A stretch of 64,000 nucleotides of DNA from Strigamia acuminata. Its lineage: Eukaryota; Arthropoda; Chilopoda; Geophilomorpha; Linotaeniidae. Position 1 is the first letter of the stretch. Each line of letters begins with the position of its first letter. The stretch lies in the NCBI GenBank assembly GCA_949358305.1, contig OX442321.1, positions 2,939,605-3,003,604 on the forward strand. The letters are read 5' to 3'. Shown piece by piece: positions 30,910 through 43,900 of the stretch. The position numbers were made by a program, and so were the translations under genes. A model generated the notes under the pieces. It was not told the origin of the DNA, made no database searches, and was given only the letters and a program-made list of their open reading frames with translations.

Positions 30910-31639
30910 GTTGTATTGAAGTCAACGTGAATTTCGTATGAAAATCAATTTGTTGGAAGTTCAAATTAAGTTGATAAGAAGTTATTTGTGGGATCTCACT
31001 TTTGGCTGTTTGTGAATAATCTAATCTGATTGAAAAGTTAAATCTAAATTAAAAATTTGAAACCAAAGGGCAAAATAAATGGATTATAGTACTTTTAAAT
31101 TAATAATTAATAATAAATAATGCAATAAATTAATCAAACATTTTGAGTATTATCTGTCTTTGTATTCAGTAACCATCACTTCCTACTTGTGTATAACTGT
31201 TCACGATCGATCGCATTACCACAATGCTTTCTGGGTACTCAGAATCTGTTCGTGCACGGAAACAATTGAATTTTTTTGTGCACCATTACTGCTAGACAGA
31301 ATAGAATTCCGATTGCCAGAAAGTTTCCGTGTGTGGTAAGCGGAACTATGCGTACCACATCGACCAAAACTTCTGGCTGCACACGGAAAGTTATCATTTT
31401 GTGCACGGAATCAGGTCATGTGTACCTAGCTTAACTGATTATAGCTATGCACTTACATGTATTTTTGAATTATTTTGATGTTTTCAAGGCATCCGCTTAT
31501 ACGGTTTTTGATGTAGAAGTTTGATACTGATAGAAAAGGCCTCACTGTTGTTGAATATTTTTAGTTTTTGTAACTTGCTGAATGCAAAAGCATTAAAAAT
31601 GTTTGAGGTTGAGCACAAAGTTTTTCAGTGAGTCTCAAG
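30910..31639. other. Spacer upstream of ppk-1, no gene recognised
   Basis: Contains 5' flank shared with the other ppk copies ('tttgtgaataatctaatctgat') and otherwise unrecognised AT-rich sequence. Confidence 0.4.
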
Positions 31640-31850
31640 GTATCTCTTAAGTGCTGGAATTGGCAGCACTAATGAGATAGCGCTGTGGTGTCGTGAGTTC
31701 ACGTTGACTGAATGAGAAAAACGTCGATGTAGACTGGGGTGACGTTTTCTAGTTGCTATAGAAACTTTTGTTTAAAATAAATTATTGGCAACTTTCTTTC
31801 CCTCATGTTTGTCAGCAACGAGCTTTGCCCAGAAATATTTGGGATGGACT
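31640..31850. repeat. Flanking block duplicated upstream of ppk-5 (51070-51270)
   Basis: Both copies run from 'gaattggcagcactaatgag' through 'ttctagttgctatagaaac' to 'caacgagctttg' with scattered differences. It is evidence of segmental duplication of gene plus upstream flank. A shorter part is recognisable upstream of ppk-6 (about 59440-59525). Confidence 0.7.
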
Positions 31851-32122
31851 AAACGTCAGGTGACAGGCGTCAGGTGTCAGGCCACTATTTATTCGGGACT
31901 AACCCTCAGGCGTCAAGCGTCAGGCGTCTGATTCTCTTTTTTCTCTAAACTAAACGTCAGGTGTCAGACGTCGGGTGTCAGGTGTCAGGTCCCTGACTAT
32001 TCCGGACTGTCACGTGTCAGGCATCGGGTGTCAGGTGTCAGGCCCCTGACTATTCCAGACTGTCAGGTGTCAGGCGTCTGAATCTCCATTTTCACCAAAA
32101 GTAAACGTCAGGTATCAGGTGT
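31851..32122. repeat. Minisatellite of CAGGYGT-type units
   Basis: The 7-8-bp motif gtcaggtgt/gtcaggcgt is repeated in clusters. The clusters are separated by a longer block ('ccctgactattccggactgtca', also partly repeated). Two period scales are visible. Confidence 0.75.
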
Positions 32123-32629
32123 CAACGCAGTCATAAAAGGTATTAACAACATGCGAAAGACCGATTAAATGGTGAGAATATTGATTCTCTTCAACAAGCG
32201 TTTGCGCATGTTCAGCTGTTTTGATTGCTGTTTTCAGATATTTCAATGTTTAGAAATTAAGACTTTACTGTATTGAAATTTAGAAATTAATTCTGGCTTA
32301 CTTTTGTTTCAATCGGAGCTGAAATGACTTCAAAATTGCGGTTAGTGTGTGGCTCTGTTGGATCGGTTGAACCGGTTAACAATAGAATTGAAATTTTTCC
32401 CGGTGATACTACAGCCAGCTAAGTAAAAGAAATGACTGTTACCAAACTGTCATGGATGCGTAGTTGCTTAAAATCAACGCTAGGATGTATATATTTTTTA
32501 ATTCAAAAGAATTAATTCGGATTCAATGAACTTTTTATTTCCGATGACATTTATAGAAACTGTTACATTTTTAAACCAAATATTGTAAACTGGTATCCAT
32601 ACTCATACTTCATAAATATTCATCGTCAG

Positions 32630-33090
32630 GCCTGCACGAGAAATAAGATCGTCATGTTGACTTCGTTTGTTTCCCTGGCAATTGATCAAACTTTTAAACA
32701 TCTTGAAGCGATTGAAGAAGTTATTTCAACGGATATGGTATGATTGAATCTGTGGTTCTGTAAAATTTAGCTAAGCCTGTAACATTGTGACCAGAAGTTA
32801 AAAGTAGGCTTAAAATTTTAATTGAGTGGGTCAGGTGTAAATAGAAATAGAAATAAGCCTAAAATTACATTGGATTTGGTGTGTTAATTAGCTGTCGAGT
32901 GTCGACCATGATTTGAGTTTTTATTTGAACTGGTAAAATTGTTTTTTTTTTTTTAAAGTGTCTGTTATCACACAATGTCTGATTTAGTAATCTAATTTCA
33001 TTTCAGGTGGCGCAACACCGAAAAGTAAAATCAACCGAATGTGGTTTTTTACGTCGATTAGAAGAAGTGTTTATTACTTTGAGGAGAAAG
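32630..33090 (+). other. Possible two-exon gene fragment, unrecognised
   Basis: Two open segments have consistent splice signals and phase 0 at all ends. The first is 32630-32737 (acceptor TCGTCAG, donor GTATGA, 36 codons) and the second 33007-33090 (acceptor TTTCATTTCAG, 28 codons). A further acceptor near 33187 would add an immediate TAA. The predicted peptide is helical and charged; I recognise no family. It may be part of a gene divergent from the ppk copies. The start of the second exon also occurs in an inverted duplicate at 49741-49925. Confidence 0.3.
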
Positions 33091-33338
33091 GTTCAAATTT
33101 TTGTTTGTTTAGTAACATGCTGTTAACTCCTTAAACAGCTCATTAAATATATATTAAAATAGTTAATAATAATAACAAATCTTTCAGTAAAAAGAAATTA
33201 AAAATAAAAATTCACAAAACGTGATGACTAATTAATCTTTCGTAAAATTAACAACATTGTTAAGTAATATATTAATAATAATTACATTAAATGCTGTTGG
33301 TGAGGAATTGGAGCTAAGGCTGCAGACCTATAAGCTTA

Positions 33339-33746
33339 CTCTTGTTGAACTCAAGATGTCTCCCAAAATTTCATTGGTCGAGCCTCATTACTACTAACTC
33401 CAGACTGTACACTACCACTAAGAGAAGTCGTTCTGACTTTTATTTGATTGTTATAACCATTTAAGTTAATATTATTTTGATTTTTCTTATTAAAAAATGT
33501 TATTTCCACTTACGAAATAATGTTTTGTGCACATATAAATGTCAAACTTATATTTTTACTGTTTATTGGTTGCTTTGTCTGGAAAGCATATAGTTTTTAA
33601 ATTTTGGCCGTTACCTAGGCAATCAATTACATATGTCTGTATATTGTTATGCAATTCTGGTGTTTTGGTCTATTTTTTTGGATCACTACACCAGTAAGAA
33701 GGCTTGACCAATGAAATTTTGGGGAACATCTTGAGTTCACCAAGAG
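33339..33746. mobile_element. MITE with about 50-bp terminal inverted repeats and TA duplication
   Basis: Ends CTCTTGTTGAACTCAAGATG... and ...CATCTTGAGTTCACCAAGAG are inverted repeats over about 50 bp, flanked by TA (33337-33338 and 33747-33748). The corresponding spacers of ppk-3 and ppk-4 lack it, giving natural empty sites. There is no coding capacity. Confidence 0.75.
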
Positions 33747-33800
33747 TATAAAATTTTTTTTTTCAATTTATTTAGTTAAGGCAGTATGTTTAATAATTGT

Positions 33801-35469
33801 TTAAATATGCTTAAGTGAAGTGATTTTTCTTGAATAAAAAGTAACGAATGATTGTGCAAGGTCAAACAATGCAGGGAGGCTCAACCCTAAAAAGAGACCC
33901 AGATTGCCACCGAAGTCACACACGAAAGAGATGAAACTGTAGTTATAATACTCTTCAATTTCTTCGATCACGTTGTCGTCAAAGTAGATGGATAATCGTG
34001 AATCTTTTTGTCGTTCGATCAATTTCAAGTGATCCATGTACTGAATTTCATCGCATACTTTAGGGCACTTGCATTTTTCCAAGAATTTATAATCTCTATT
34101 AAATATAAAAAGTTTGAATCTGGCAGAGTTGGCATCTTTTGCATTGGTGCACAGTGGTACGTCCGAAACCAAAGGTAATCTGTTGATTTTGATCAATAAT
34201 TACGTGCGAGCTGCGAGCAGAAACGTTTTGGTCAACATTTCTTGGTTCTTACCTACACTGAGTTTCATTTTTCAGAGCTTTTTCAATGCAATTATTCTCA
34301 CATTCATTTACAACTGAATAAGTGTCGCATGGGTCGTTTGTACGATTTAGACTTTTGAACTGGAATCAAAAGTTGCAGTTAATTTAAGTTTTTGGACGAG
34401 AAGGGTTACAAACTACGTACTCGTTTCACTGATAAGCCGTGTGTTACCAGGTAGGAAGATTTCCAAGGTTGATGTCTAAGTATTATTTTGTACTTGATGT
34501 TATCTTCATCATTGTGCAGCACAAACTAATTTAAAAAGAAGAAAATTAACTGTTTAAATTGTGATTTTATTTACGGTAATTATTTAGTCATAGTCATACG
34601 TAGCTAATGTAATCTCGCCAACAAAGTGGCAAGTTTTTTTGGGCCGGGAACATTAAGACGAACTTATCTTTTTGAAAAGGAACAAGATTTTCTACAAAAA
34701 AAACAAAAATTAATTTTTTTAAAGGTTACAGAAAAAGGTTTTGATACTTACTGTAAGAATACGTGTGACATGTGCCGTAATAAGTTTTAATGTCAGCTTG
34801 GACAGAAAACAATTTCAACTCATTTGATGTATGTTCAGAGTAAATCTGGAAAAGATAAAAACGATTTCAATTTTAGCATTCGGGTTATAATTTTCTAACG
34901 TTACTTTCCTCTTTAGTGTCCAATGTTCCATTGAAGGACATGAGGCTCCATAAGGTAGAGATGTTAAGAGTATCGTCAAGCAATTTTAAAGAGTCTATCT
35001 GACAAAAATTTGTAATATTTCTTTCAATTGCTTTTTGCTGTCTGATGCCAACCAAAGGAGGGTAGTTGTTGTAGACAGGACATAGAGTTATTGATGGAAA
35101 TTTGACGGATGAATTGCGTTTTAAAGTCACTTTGGTTTCAATCGGACGAGATAAAAAGTGGCTGAATCGATCATATGTTTGATACCAGCAAGCGAGAAAG
35201 CCGAATGAAATGACCAGAAACCGCATGAAACGACAAGCGAATCCTTTTCTTGAGTTTATGCCTGGGATTTCTTCGTTGATCTCAGTTAATCGATAATGTT
35301 TGCCCTTGTATTTAATGATTTTGATATTGTTTTTTGAATTCTCTCTCCTTGTGATCCCTGCAGAAACAACGGAATTTAAAAATGGGTTTAACGGAGCTTA
35401 CTTTAACTGTTCACCTTTTGTCCAGGCTGGTTTGTTGTAACGTGTGTGGTAAATTTGTTGTTGAGGCAT
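33801..35469 (-). CDS. DEG/ENaC (pickpocket/ASIC-type) sodium channel subunit, intact 7-exon gene (ppk-2, 429 aa)
   Basis: Exons on the minus strand: 35415-35469, 34900-35357, 34752-34845, 34600-34691, 34421-34525, 34253-34359 and 33801-34179. All phases join and the total is 430 codons with stop. The protein is a two-transmembrane channel subunit of the plasma membrane. Exon 2 holds TM1 and 'FPSITLCP'; exon 3 holds the 'YGTCHTY' extracellular motif; exons 6 and 7 hold the Cys-rich loop ('CDTYSVVNECENNC', 'EKCKCPKVCDE'). Exon 7 has the pre-TM2/TM2 region with 'GGNLGLFLGLS', whose G-X-S forms the selectivity filter in this family. The exon 2 donor is an unusual GTTAGA. Ligand and ion preference cannot be read from sequence. 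The length is near the lower end for the family. Confidence 0.88.
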
Positions 35470-35519
35470 GTTGTATTAAAGTCAACGTGAATTTCTGTAA
35501 GCATATGAAAATAGTAATG

Positions 35520-35881
35520 TCCCCTTTCGTCTAATCCCGTTTCGCCGAAATAGGAATTACTGTTTTGCCGAAAATGAAAAAAGTTAGTAATCGATCAATT
35601 TTTCAAATTTTTTGTTTTTCCACATTTCCATACAAAAAATGGTTTTGCATCAAAAAAACCAGTAAGGTTAGGGTCAAGGGGGCGCAGTTCCCCCTTGTTA
35701 GCTCTGCTTAGGAATTAAACCCTAAATACACGTAGTCGCAGTTTCCAAAGTGGAAATTGTGTGGAAATGTAGTAAAACGAAAAATTTGAAAAAGTGATCG
35801 ATTACTCACTTTTTTCATTTTCGGCGAAACGGGAATTCCCATTTAGCCGAAAATAGAAAACGGGATTCAACGAAAGGGGAA
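35520..35881. mobile_element. MITE with TIR TCCCCTTTCGT...ACGAAAGGGGA
   Basis: The left end TCCCCTTTCGTCTAATCCCG and the right end CGGGATTCAACGAAAGGGGA are imperfect inverted repeats. 'tttcgccgaaa' and 'tttcggcgaaa' repeat inside. The flanks are continuous with the equivalent sequence upstream of ppk-3, ppk-4 and ppk-5, which lack the insert. Confidence 0.65.
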
Positions 35882-37081
35882 CAAGTCATGGAAATCAATT
35901 TGTTGGACGTTCAATTTAAGTTGATAAGAAGTTAATTATGGGATCTCACTTTTCGCTGTTTGTGAATAATCTAATCTGATATTTTTTACCACTGAAAAGT
36001 TAAATCTAAATTAAAAATTTGAAACCAAATGGCAACTAACTCAAAGTTTAGTCATTTTTTAGTGCATTTGCATGTTTTTTTGTTTAGACGTTGTGCCCAA
36101 CAGAAAGCTGGCAAAATCGGTCGCAATTTTTTAACACACTGATATATGTGGTACTATACTTATAAATAAAGGCCACTTTTCTTCTAAATATAATAGCATT
36201 AAACCTGTGAAAATGATCGCGGCCTTCCAATGGTCTTGTCAACACTGCTATTGACGGTGTTGTCGTTTTCAGTGGTTATAGTAACTGTTGCTTGAAAAGC
36301 TCCAACAGAAATGGTGTTTATTTCAATTAGGTCAATCGTTAGATTGTTTCAGAGATATTTTTTTTAATTCAATAGTAGGTAATATGAGTTTCAATTATAT
36401 TTATTATGGGCAAGACGGTTCTGAACAAGGACAACGGAGTCATAAAAGTTAATAGCAACATGCGAAAGACCGATTAAATGGTGAGAATAATGATTTTCTT
36501 GAACAAACGTTTGCGCATGCTCAGCTGTTGAAGTCCACTGGTTAGAGCACATGATGAAATCGTAAGGAATGAATAATGCAGGATTAACTTGTAACTTCTT
36601 AAATGGATTTTTTTAAAACCTACTTTTATATTTTACCACTTATATATTTGCAAGTGTCATTTCTTTGGGTAACCGCTTGAGCAAAGCGGTGAGATAAGAT
36701 GAATAAGTCAATCACCCACGAGTTAGCGTAGAAAGAATAGAGAGAGAGGAGGAAGCGCGACAACTTTTTAATATCAGATTATTAACAAATAACTTCTTAA
36801 ACGATTACACGAGTTTGTAAATTAACAAAATATAAATTTTTTAACAAGCAAGTATGTTTGAGTAATATTTTAATTATATATCAACTTCTCATTGGCATTA
36901 GTAATTCATAATTGATATGATGAAGTATATTGACAAATCTTATTGTGGTTAAGGACATTAATGTAACAGTTTGTTTGATCATTAAGATGGCAGCCCAAAA
37001 CCACAACTGCAGTGCTTTGGATTATAGATAATAGTGATTTGGTGGATCTGGAGGATTTGGAGGATTTGATAAAGTAATATA
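35882..37081. repeat. Spacer upstream of ppk-2, duplicated at 44500-45725
   Basis: Long collinear similarity with the spacer upstream of ppk-3, for example 36386-36530 with 44997-45145 and 36840-37080 with 45479-45720. It includes a short plus-strand ORF start ('MSFNYIYYG') at 36386 that stops early here. This marks a tandem duplication of gene plus spacer. Confidence 0.7.
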
Positions 37082-37851
37082 CAGGGTGGTTCAAAAAGTC
37101 TGGTTCACAGTAAATAATTCCCAAACCGTTCTAGATGTTGATTCAGCAAAATTATTGTAAGGGTAGTATGTCGGGGGTAATCCAATTATGACATCCAATT
37201 TGACCTCTGAGGTCATCTTCAAGGTCATCCATATTGTAACTCGAGAACCATGACCGTTAGAGCAAAAAAGTGAATTAGAAGGTTGTAGAGCATCATCCAA
37301 TTAGTCTAGAACTGTTTTTAAAAAAATTATTTCTTGGGGAAAAGTTTTGAGAAAAATGGTCTGAAACATTGGCCTACTCAGCATTATAACTCAGCTTTGT
37401 AATCTTAAACTATTGAGGCAACTAAGCTAATCCTCAATTAGGACACTTTATTGGGTCATACATGTAAGTGGAAGAGAGGAAATACAAAAGAAAGGAAATC
37501 ATTTATTTTGGAAATACATTCTATACACATGATAGTTTTAGGTTACAAAGCTGAGTAGACTAACATTTCAAACCTTTTTTTCTCAAAACTTTTCCCTAAG
37601 AAATAATTTTTTTAAAAACAGTTCTAGACTAATTGGATGATGCTCTACAACTTTCTAATTCACTTTTTTGCTCTAACTGTCACGGTTCTTGAGTTACAGT
37701 ATGAATGACCTTGAAGATGACCACAGAGGTCAAATTGGATGTCATAATTGGATTTCCCCCGACATACTACCTTAACAATCATTTTGCTGAATCAACATCT
37801 CAAACGGTTTGGAAATTATTTACTGTGAACCAGACTTTTTGAACCACCCTG
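37082..37851. mobile_element. Fold-back MITE, about 300-bp inverted arms, TA target site
   Basis: Ends CAGGGTGGTTCAAAAAGTCTGG and its inverse, with inverted similarity over about 300 bp per arm (roughly 37082-37390 with 37555-37851). The paralogous spacer near 45720 ('gtaatatataaataa') is an empty site, supporting insertion at TA. The ends and TA target resemble mariner/Tc1-type non-autonomous elements. The 69-codon ORF inside is a by-product of the arm. Confidence 0.78.
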
Positions 37852-37996
37852 TGTAAATAGTAATTACATTAAATTAAATGTTGTTGGTGAGGAATTCGAG
37901 CTTAGGCTGCAGATCTAGTTACAAAATATATTATTTTTCAGTACATTTAGTTAAGGCATTAAATTTAGTGATTGTTTAAGGGTGCTTTAAGTGAAG

Positions 37997-40900
37997 TCAT
38001 TTTTTTGTAGAGAAAGTAAGGAATGATTGTGCAAGGTCAAACATTGCAGGGAGGCTCAACCCTAAAAAGAGACCCAGATAGCCACCGAAGTCACACACGA
38101 AAGAGATGAAACTGTAGCTGTAATACTCTTCAATTTCTTCGATTACGTTGTCGTCAAAGTAGAAGGATAATCGTGAATAATATTTTTGTTTGATCGATTC
38201 CAAGTGACACGTGTACTGAATTTCGTCGCATACTTTAGGGCACTTGCATTTTTCCAATAATGTAAAATCTCTAGTCAAATGACCAAGTTTGTGTTTGGCA
38301 AACTGAGCATCTTTTGCATTGGTGCACAATGGTACCTCCGAAACAGGAACCATAGGTAATCTGTTGGTTGTAATCAATAATTACGTGCGAGCATCGTGCA
38401 GAAATGTTTTAGTCAACATTTCTTAGTTCTTACCTGCATTCAGTAATATTTTTCAGAGCTGTTTCAATGCAATTATTCTCACATTCATTTACAACTGAAT
38501 AAGTGTCGCATGGGCTTTTTGTGCGATTTAGACTTTTGAACTGGAATCAAAAGTTGCAGTTAATTTAAGTTTTTGGTAGACAAGGATTACAAACTACGTA
38601 CTCGTTTCGCTGCTAAGCCGTATGTTACCCCGTAGGAAGATGCCCAAGTTTTACCTCCAATAGTTATTTTGTACTTGATGTTATCTTCATCATTGTGCAG
38701 CATAAACTAATTTAAAAAGAAAAAAATTAACTTTTAAAATTGTAATTTTCTTTACGGTAATTATTTAGTCAAACCAAGCTAATATAGTGTTGTAAACAAA
38801 GTGTCAAGTTATTTTTGGCCCGGAAGTTAAAAACAAACTTATCTTTTTGAAAACGAAAAAGATTTTCTACAAAAAATTACAAAAATTAATTTTTGTTAAA
38901 GTTTACAGTAAACTGTTTTGATTCTTACTGTGAGAATACATGTGACATGTGCCGTAATAAGTTTTAATGTCAGCTTGGACTGACAACTTCCACGTATTAA
39001 ATGGAGATTGTATGTATGTCTGGAAAAGATAAAAACGATTTTTATTACAGCATTTGGGTTATAATTTCCTAATGTTACTTTCCTCGTGAAAATCCAATGT
39101 TCCATTGAAGGACTTGAGGCTCCATAAGGTAGAGATGTTAAGAGTATCATCAAGCAATTCTAAGTAGTCTATGTCACAAAAATTTGTCTTATTTCTTTCA
39201 ATTGCTTTTTGTCGTCTGAAACCAACCAAAGGAAGGTAGTTGTCGAAGTAAGGACATAGAGTTATCGATGGAAACTTGACGGATGAATTGCGTTTTAAAG
39301 TTACTTTGGTTTCAATCGGACGAGATAAAAAGTGGCTGAATCGATCGTACGTTTGATACGAGCAAGCGAGAAAGCCGAATGAAATGACCAGAAACCGCAT
39401 TAAACGACAAGCAAATATTTTTCTTGAGTTTACGCCTGGGATTTCATCGTTGAACAAAGTTACTCGATAATGTTTGCCCCTGTATTTAATGATTTTGATA
39501 TTGGTTTTTGAATTGTCTCTCCTTGTGATCCCTGCAGAAATAAAAGAGTTTAAAAATGGGTTTAACTGACAAGGAGACCGCAAGAGTGTGTAATCCACAA
39601 TTGTTAAAATTGTTTGTAAATAAAGCATTCACATCACCTAAACAATCTATTTTTCTCATATTAAAATGCACCTCTCTCTCACATTGTTACAAACAGTAAC
39701 AACACACAGGATTCCTTACTGTGTGTTGAAACACCATTTTTTGATATTTTGAGTAAAAAGGTCAAGTGTAGCACTACATTTGGTGATTAGCCTGTTCAAA
39801 CCTTACTCTGGAACCCAGGTAATTTGATATCACATGACATATGACATCACAACTTTGTTCACCAACATGACTGCCTGCATGAAGCAACAATAGTGTGTTG
39901 TGGTGGCTCAGTGGTTAAGGTAATGAATCAGGAATCTTTCCACACAGGTTCAAATCTTGTTGTCGGTGAAAATTTTTACTTTTATTTTTTCTTTATTTTT
40001 AGCAGTAAAGTTAATGTTTGTTATTTTATATTTTTTTTTAAATTTTTTTTTATAATTTTAATTATATTAAATTAATTAATTAAAAAATTTTTAAAAAAAT
40101 ATAAAATAACAAACAATAGGTGCGTTCAATCTGCGTTAGAAGAAGTGACTTTCACTTTCCTTCCTTTCTACAAAGTCACTTTACATTGAATGCACTTACT
40201 TACCACCAGGCTTCACTTACTTACCACCAGACTTCGCATGCGCAGAGCCCACTTCCTGTCATAGAAAAATGGCTGTTAGTCGAAATCCTAGAAAAGATGC
40301 GTTCGATTTTTGCTTACATAATATGCTTATTGAATTACTGGATGCACACAATTCAGAATCAGAAGACGAAATAATGGAAGATGGTTTGATTATGTTGGTG
40401 ACAATAGAAAGTACCAGGTATCTGACAGAACGAGTGCCTGTGCCTAAAACTTTCTCATTAGCCGCTGACTTATTGCCGAGTTATGATTCTGTAAGATTTC
40501 GACGCACCATTCGTACAGATCGTACATACCTGGATTATATTTGTAATCTAATCAAGGATCATGATGTTTTTGAAAATAACTTTTATCCCGTTGTAGTTCA
40601 GTTGGCTATTGTTTTACACAGGTAATTTTAATTTAAACATATTTTTTAGATTTTATTTCATGTTTATTTTTATTGTCAGATTTGGGACATTTGGTAATGC
40701 AGCTTCTGTTATGTCAATTGCTAGAAATTTTGGCATTGGTGATGGCGGAACTATTACCATTTTTACACAACGGATAATTACAGCATTACTTTCTGTAGAG
40801 AAAAAATTTATTTTTTGGCCATCAAGTGAGGAAAGACGGTCATTCAGCAATTATATGACCAGTAAATGCATTCCGCAATGCATAGGTTTCGTTGATGGTA

Positions 40901-43900
40901 CTCACGTTGCACTTGAAACAGCTCCAAGGGACGACCCAATATCTTATTATAACAGAAAAGGATTTTATTCCTTGAATCTTCAGTTAATAAGTGATCCCTT
41001 TAGGCGAATCCTGGCATATCATGTTGGACAACCAGGTATTTTTACATATTCTTTATTATAAAGTTTATTTTAATTTTGAATTAACATTTCATCTCATTTC
41101 AGGGAAGGTACATGACTCCAAAGTCTATGGCTTAACATCCATGGCAAGAAATCCACACCAATATTTTGGAGAAGATGAATTTATAATTGGAGACGCTGCT
41201 TATTCCCTGACAACTACGCTAATCACTCCATTTCGAAAGACAAGGGGATTTACACAGCAGCAGGAAAAGTTTAATCACCATATTTCAAAGCAAAGGATGG
41301 TTATCGAGCATGTGAATGGGATTTTGAAATCTCGTTTTCAAAGTATTCGAGGATTACGAATGATAGTTGACAGAAAAAGTGGTCATAAATATGCTTGCGA
41401 ATGGGTTGTAGCGTGCTTAATCCTATATAATATTCTTTTAATGATTGATCCCTGGGAGGAAGAGTTGTTAGAAGATGTAGAGGTCAACCAGCAGGACGAT
41501 GATGCTCACATTCATGACAATACAAACCACCCTGGACAAAACAAACGTAATGCTTTAATGGAATATATTTTGGCCCACATACCACGGTGAAAAAACAAAT
41601 TTGCACCTACAAAGTTTTGTGTTAATAATAAAATAAAGTGAAACGAAATAACATTTATGTTTTCAAACTGTTTTTATTTTTTTCAACATGAAAATCAGCA
41701 TTCTAATTATGATAATTTTTATTACAATTAAGTACTTGTACAATTTGGATTTTGGTTTTTTAATTTTAAAATTTCTAAGTCCAGTTTTTTATTTTCTATT
41801 TCTAACTTCTTCAGTTCAATTTCCTGATTTAATTCAATTTTTTTCAATTCCGTTTCCTGGTTTATTAACAGTTGTTGGTATCGGAACTTATTTTCTGCTT
41901 CTGCTAATCTTTTTTCTTCCAATCCTTTCTCATGTTCCCATTTTTCTCTTTCGAACGCCAGTTTGTCTTCTTCAATTCTGCTTCGGTTTTCAATCTTGCT
42001 GTTAAAAATCGCAGACAGTTTTTGAACAGCAGACATCCGTGATTCCACACCATTTCCTCTTCCCTCGAATTTGTCAAACCTATTTCTTGGTGTGTTCTTC
42101 TTGGTGTGTTCTTCGAGAACATCGTCTTGACTATCGAGAGAGATTCCTGGTGAATTGTTTAATCTTGGGCTTTGCTCGCTTGGGGGTTGGCTCAATGCAC
42201 TTCTTGTTGGGCTCAGTGCACTTGTTGTTAAGCTTGTTGCACTTGTTGCACTCGTTGCACTTGTTTCACCACCAGAATTCATAAATGCTGTTGCTTCATG
42301 CCTTTGGTAGGATGGATCAACAGCTTGACTTGTGCCCAGCCATTCGTCTAAAATATAGAAGTAGTGGCATCGTTTAGACACTACATCTGTAAAAATACAA
42401 AAAAAAAATTAATATTACTTTATTGCCTGTATTCAGTTAAATGTCACTAACCAGGGAATGAATCAGGGTCATCATCTTTAACCCCTTGACCAGTCTGTGA
42501 TATCCAGCGTTTTGTATCTTCATACTTCTTTCTCATGCTGGTAACCTTATTGCTCAAGCGTTTTTGATCACAGTCTGGCAGGTTTAAAACACTTAACATC
42601 CTTTTTTCGTACTGTGAAAGCGTTTCCTTGCTCTGGAAAGAAAGTAAAATACATGAATTTACCACAGATTTCAAATTACCGTGTGCACATTTTAAATTTA
42701 CCGTGTGCCACAAATTTCAAATTACCATGTGCACACCTGAAAATTTACCGTGTGCACACGGTAAATTCACGTGTGCCACACCTTTAAATTTACCGGGTGC
42801 ACACGTGAATTTACCGTGTGCCACAGATTTCAAATTACCATGTGCACACCTGGAAATTTACCGTGTGCACACGGTAAATTCACGTGTGCCACACGTTTAA
42901 ATTTACCGGGTGCACACGTGAATTTACCGTGTGCCACAGATTTCAAATTACCGTGTGCACACCTGAAAATTTACCGTGTGCACACGGTAAATTCACGTGT
43001 GCCACACGTTTAAATTTACCGGGTGCACACGTGAATTTACCGTGTGCCACAGATTTCAAATTACCGTGTGCACACCTGAAAATTTACCGTGTGCACACGG
43101 TAAATTCACGTGTGCAACATGTTTAAATTTACCGGGTGCACACGTGAATTTACCGTGTGCCACAGATTTCAAATTACCGTGTGCACACCTGAAAATTTAC
43201 CGTGTGCACACGGTAAATTCACGTGTGCAACATGTTTAAATTTACCGTGTGCACACGTGAATTTACCGTGTGCCACAGATTTCAAATTACCATGTGCACA
43301 CCTGGAAATTTACCGTGTGCACACGGTAAATTCACGTGTGCCACACGTTTAAATTTACCGGGTGCACACGTGAATTTACCGTGTGCCACAGATTTCAAAT
43401 TACCGTGTGCACACGTGAATTTACCGTATGCCACAGATTTAAATTTACCGTGTGCACACCTGTAAATTCACGTGTGCCACAAGTTTAAATTTACCGTGTG
43501 CACACGTGAATTTACCGTGTGCCACACATTTAAATTTACCGTAAAAAAAAAATTAATTTCACACTAACCATTTCCTTACCCAAATACCTTTTCTCTACAA
43601 GATAATGGGCAATTTGCTGTTCTTCTTCAACTGACCACACACGGATCGGTTGACGAGTTCGTTTTCTTGGTGGTGAGGAAGTCATTTTTTAGTTTTTTAG
43701 TCAGTTAGATCGGGAACAAAATGGCTGCCACCGTAGCTTTGTTGAATGTGCAATGCGCATGCGCACGCACAGGTAAGTCACTTCTAAGTGGTGGAAAAGT
43801 AACTTTCCAGTTACTTTTCTGAAAGTCACTTAGGTGACTTTAGTTGGTAAAAATGTGACGCAATTTTCGTCACTTCCGCCCTCTGAAAGGCAGTTAAGTC

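Noticed and set aside
34904-34905. Exon 2 donor at GAAA|GTAAC in ppk-2 and relatives
   Set aside because: It leaves phase 1, which puts a stop into exon 3; the phase-0 site five bases later matches the position of the strong ppk-6 donor.
37091-37300. Minus-strand 69-codon ORF
   Set aside because: Lies within one arm of a fold-back MITE; the other arm has a broken version.
39904-39956. A true tRNA gene
   Set aside because: A and B boxes are present, but no convincing acceptor stem or anticodon arm was seen, and the sequence is part of a mobile inverted repeat.
42628-43465. Cys-rich plus-strand ORFs of about 80 codons (CAH..., CATD...)
   Set aside because: They are translations of the 113-bp tandem repeat, restarting every unit.
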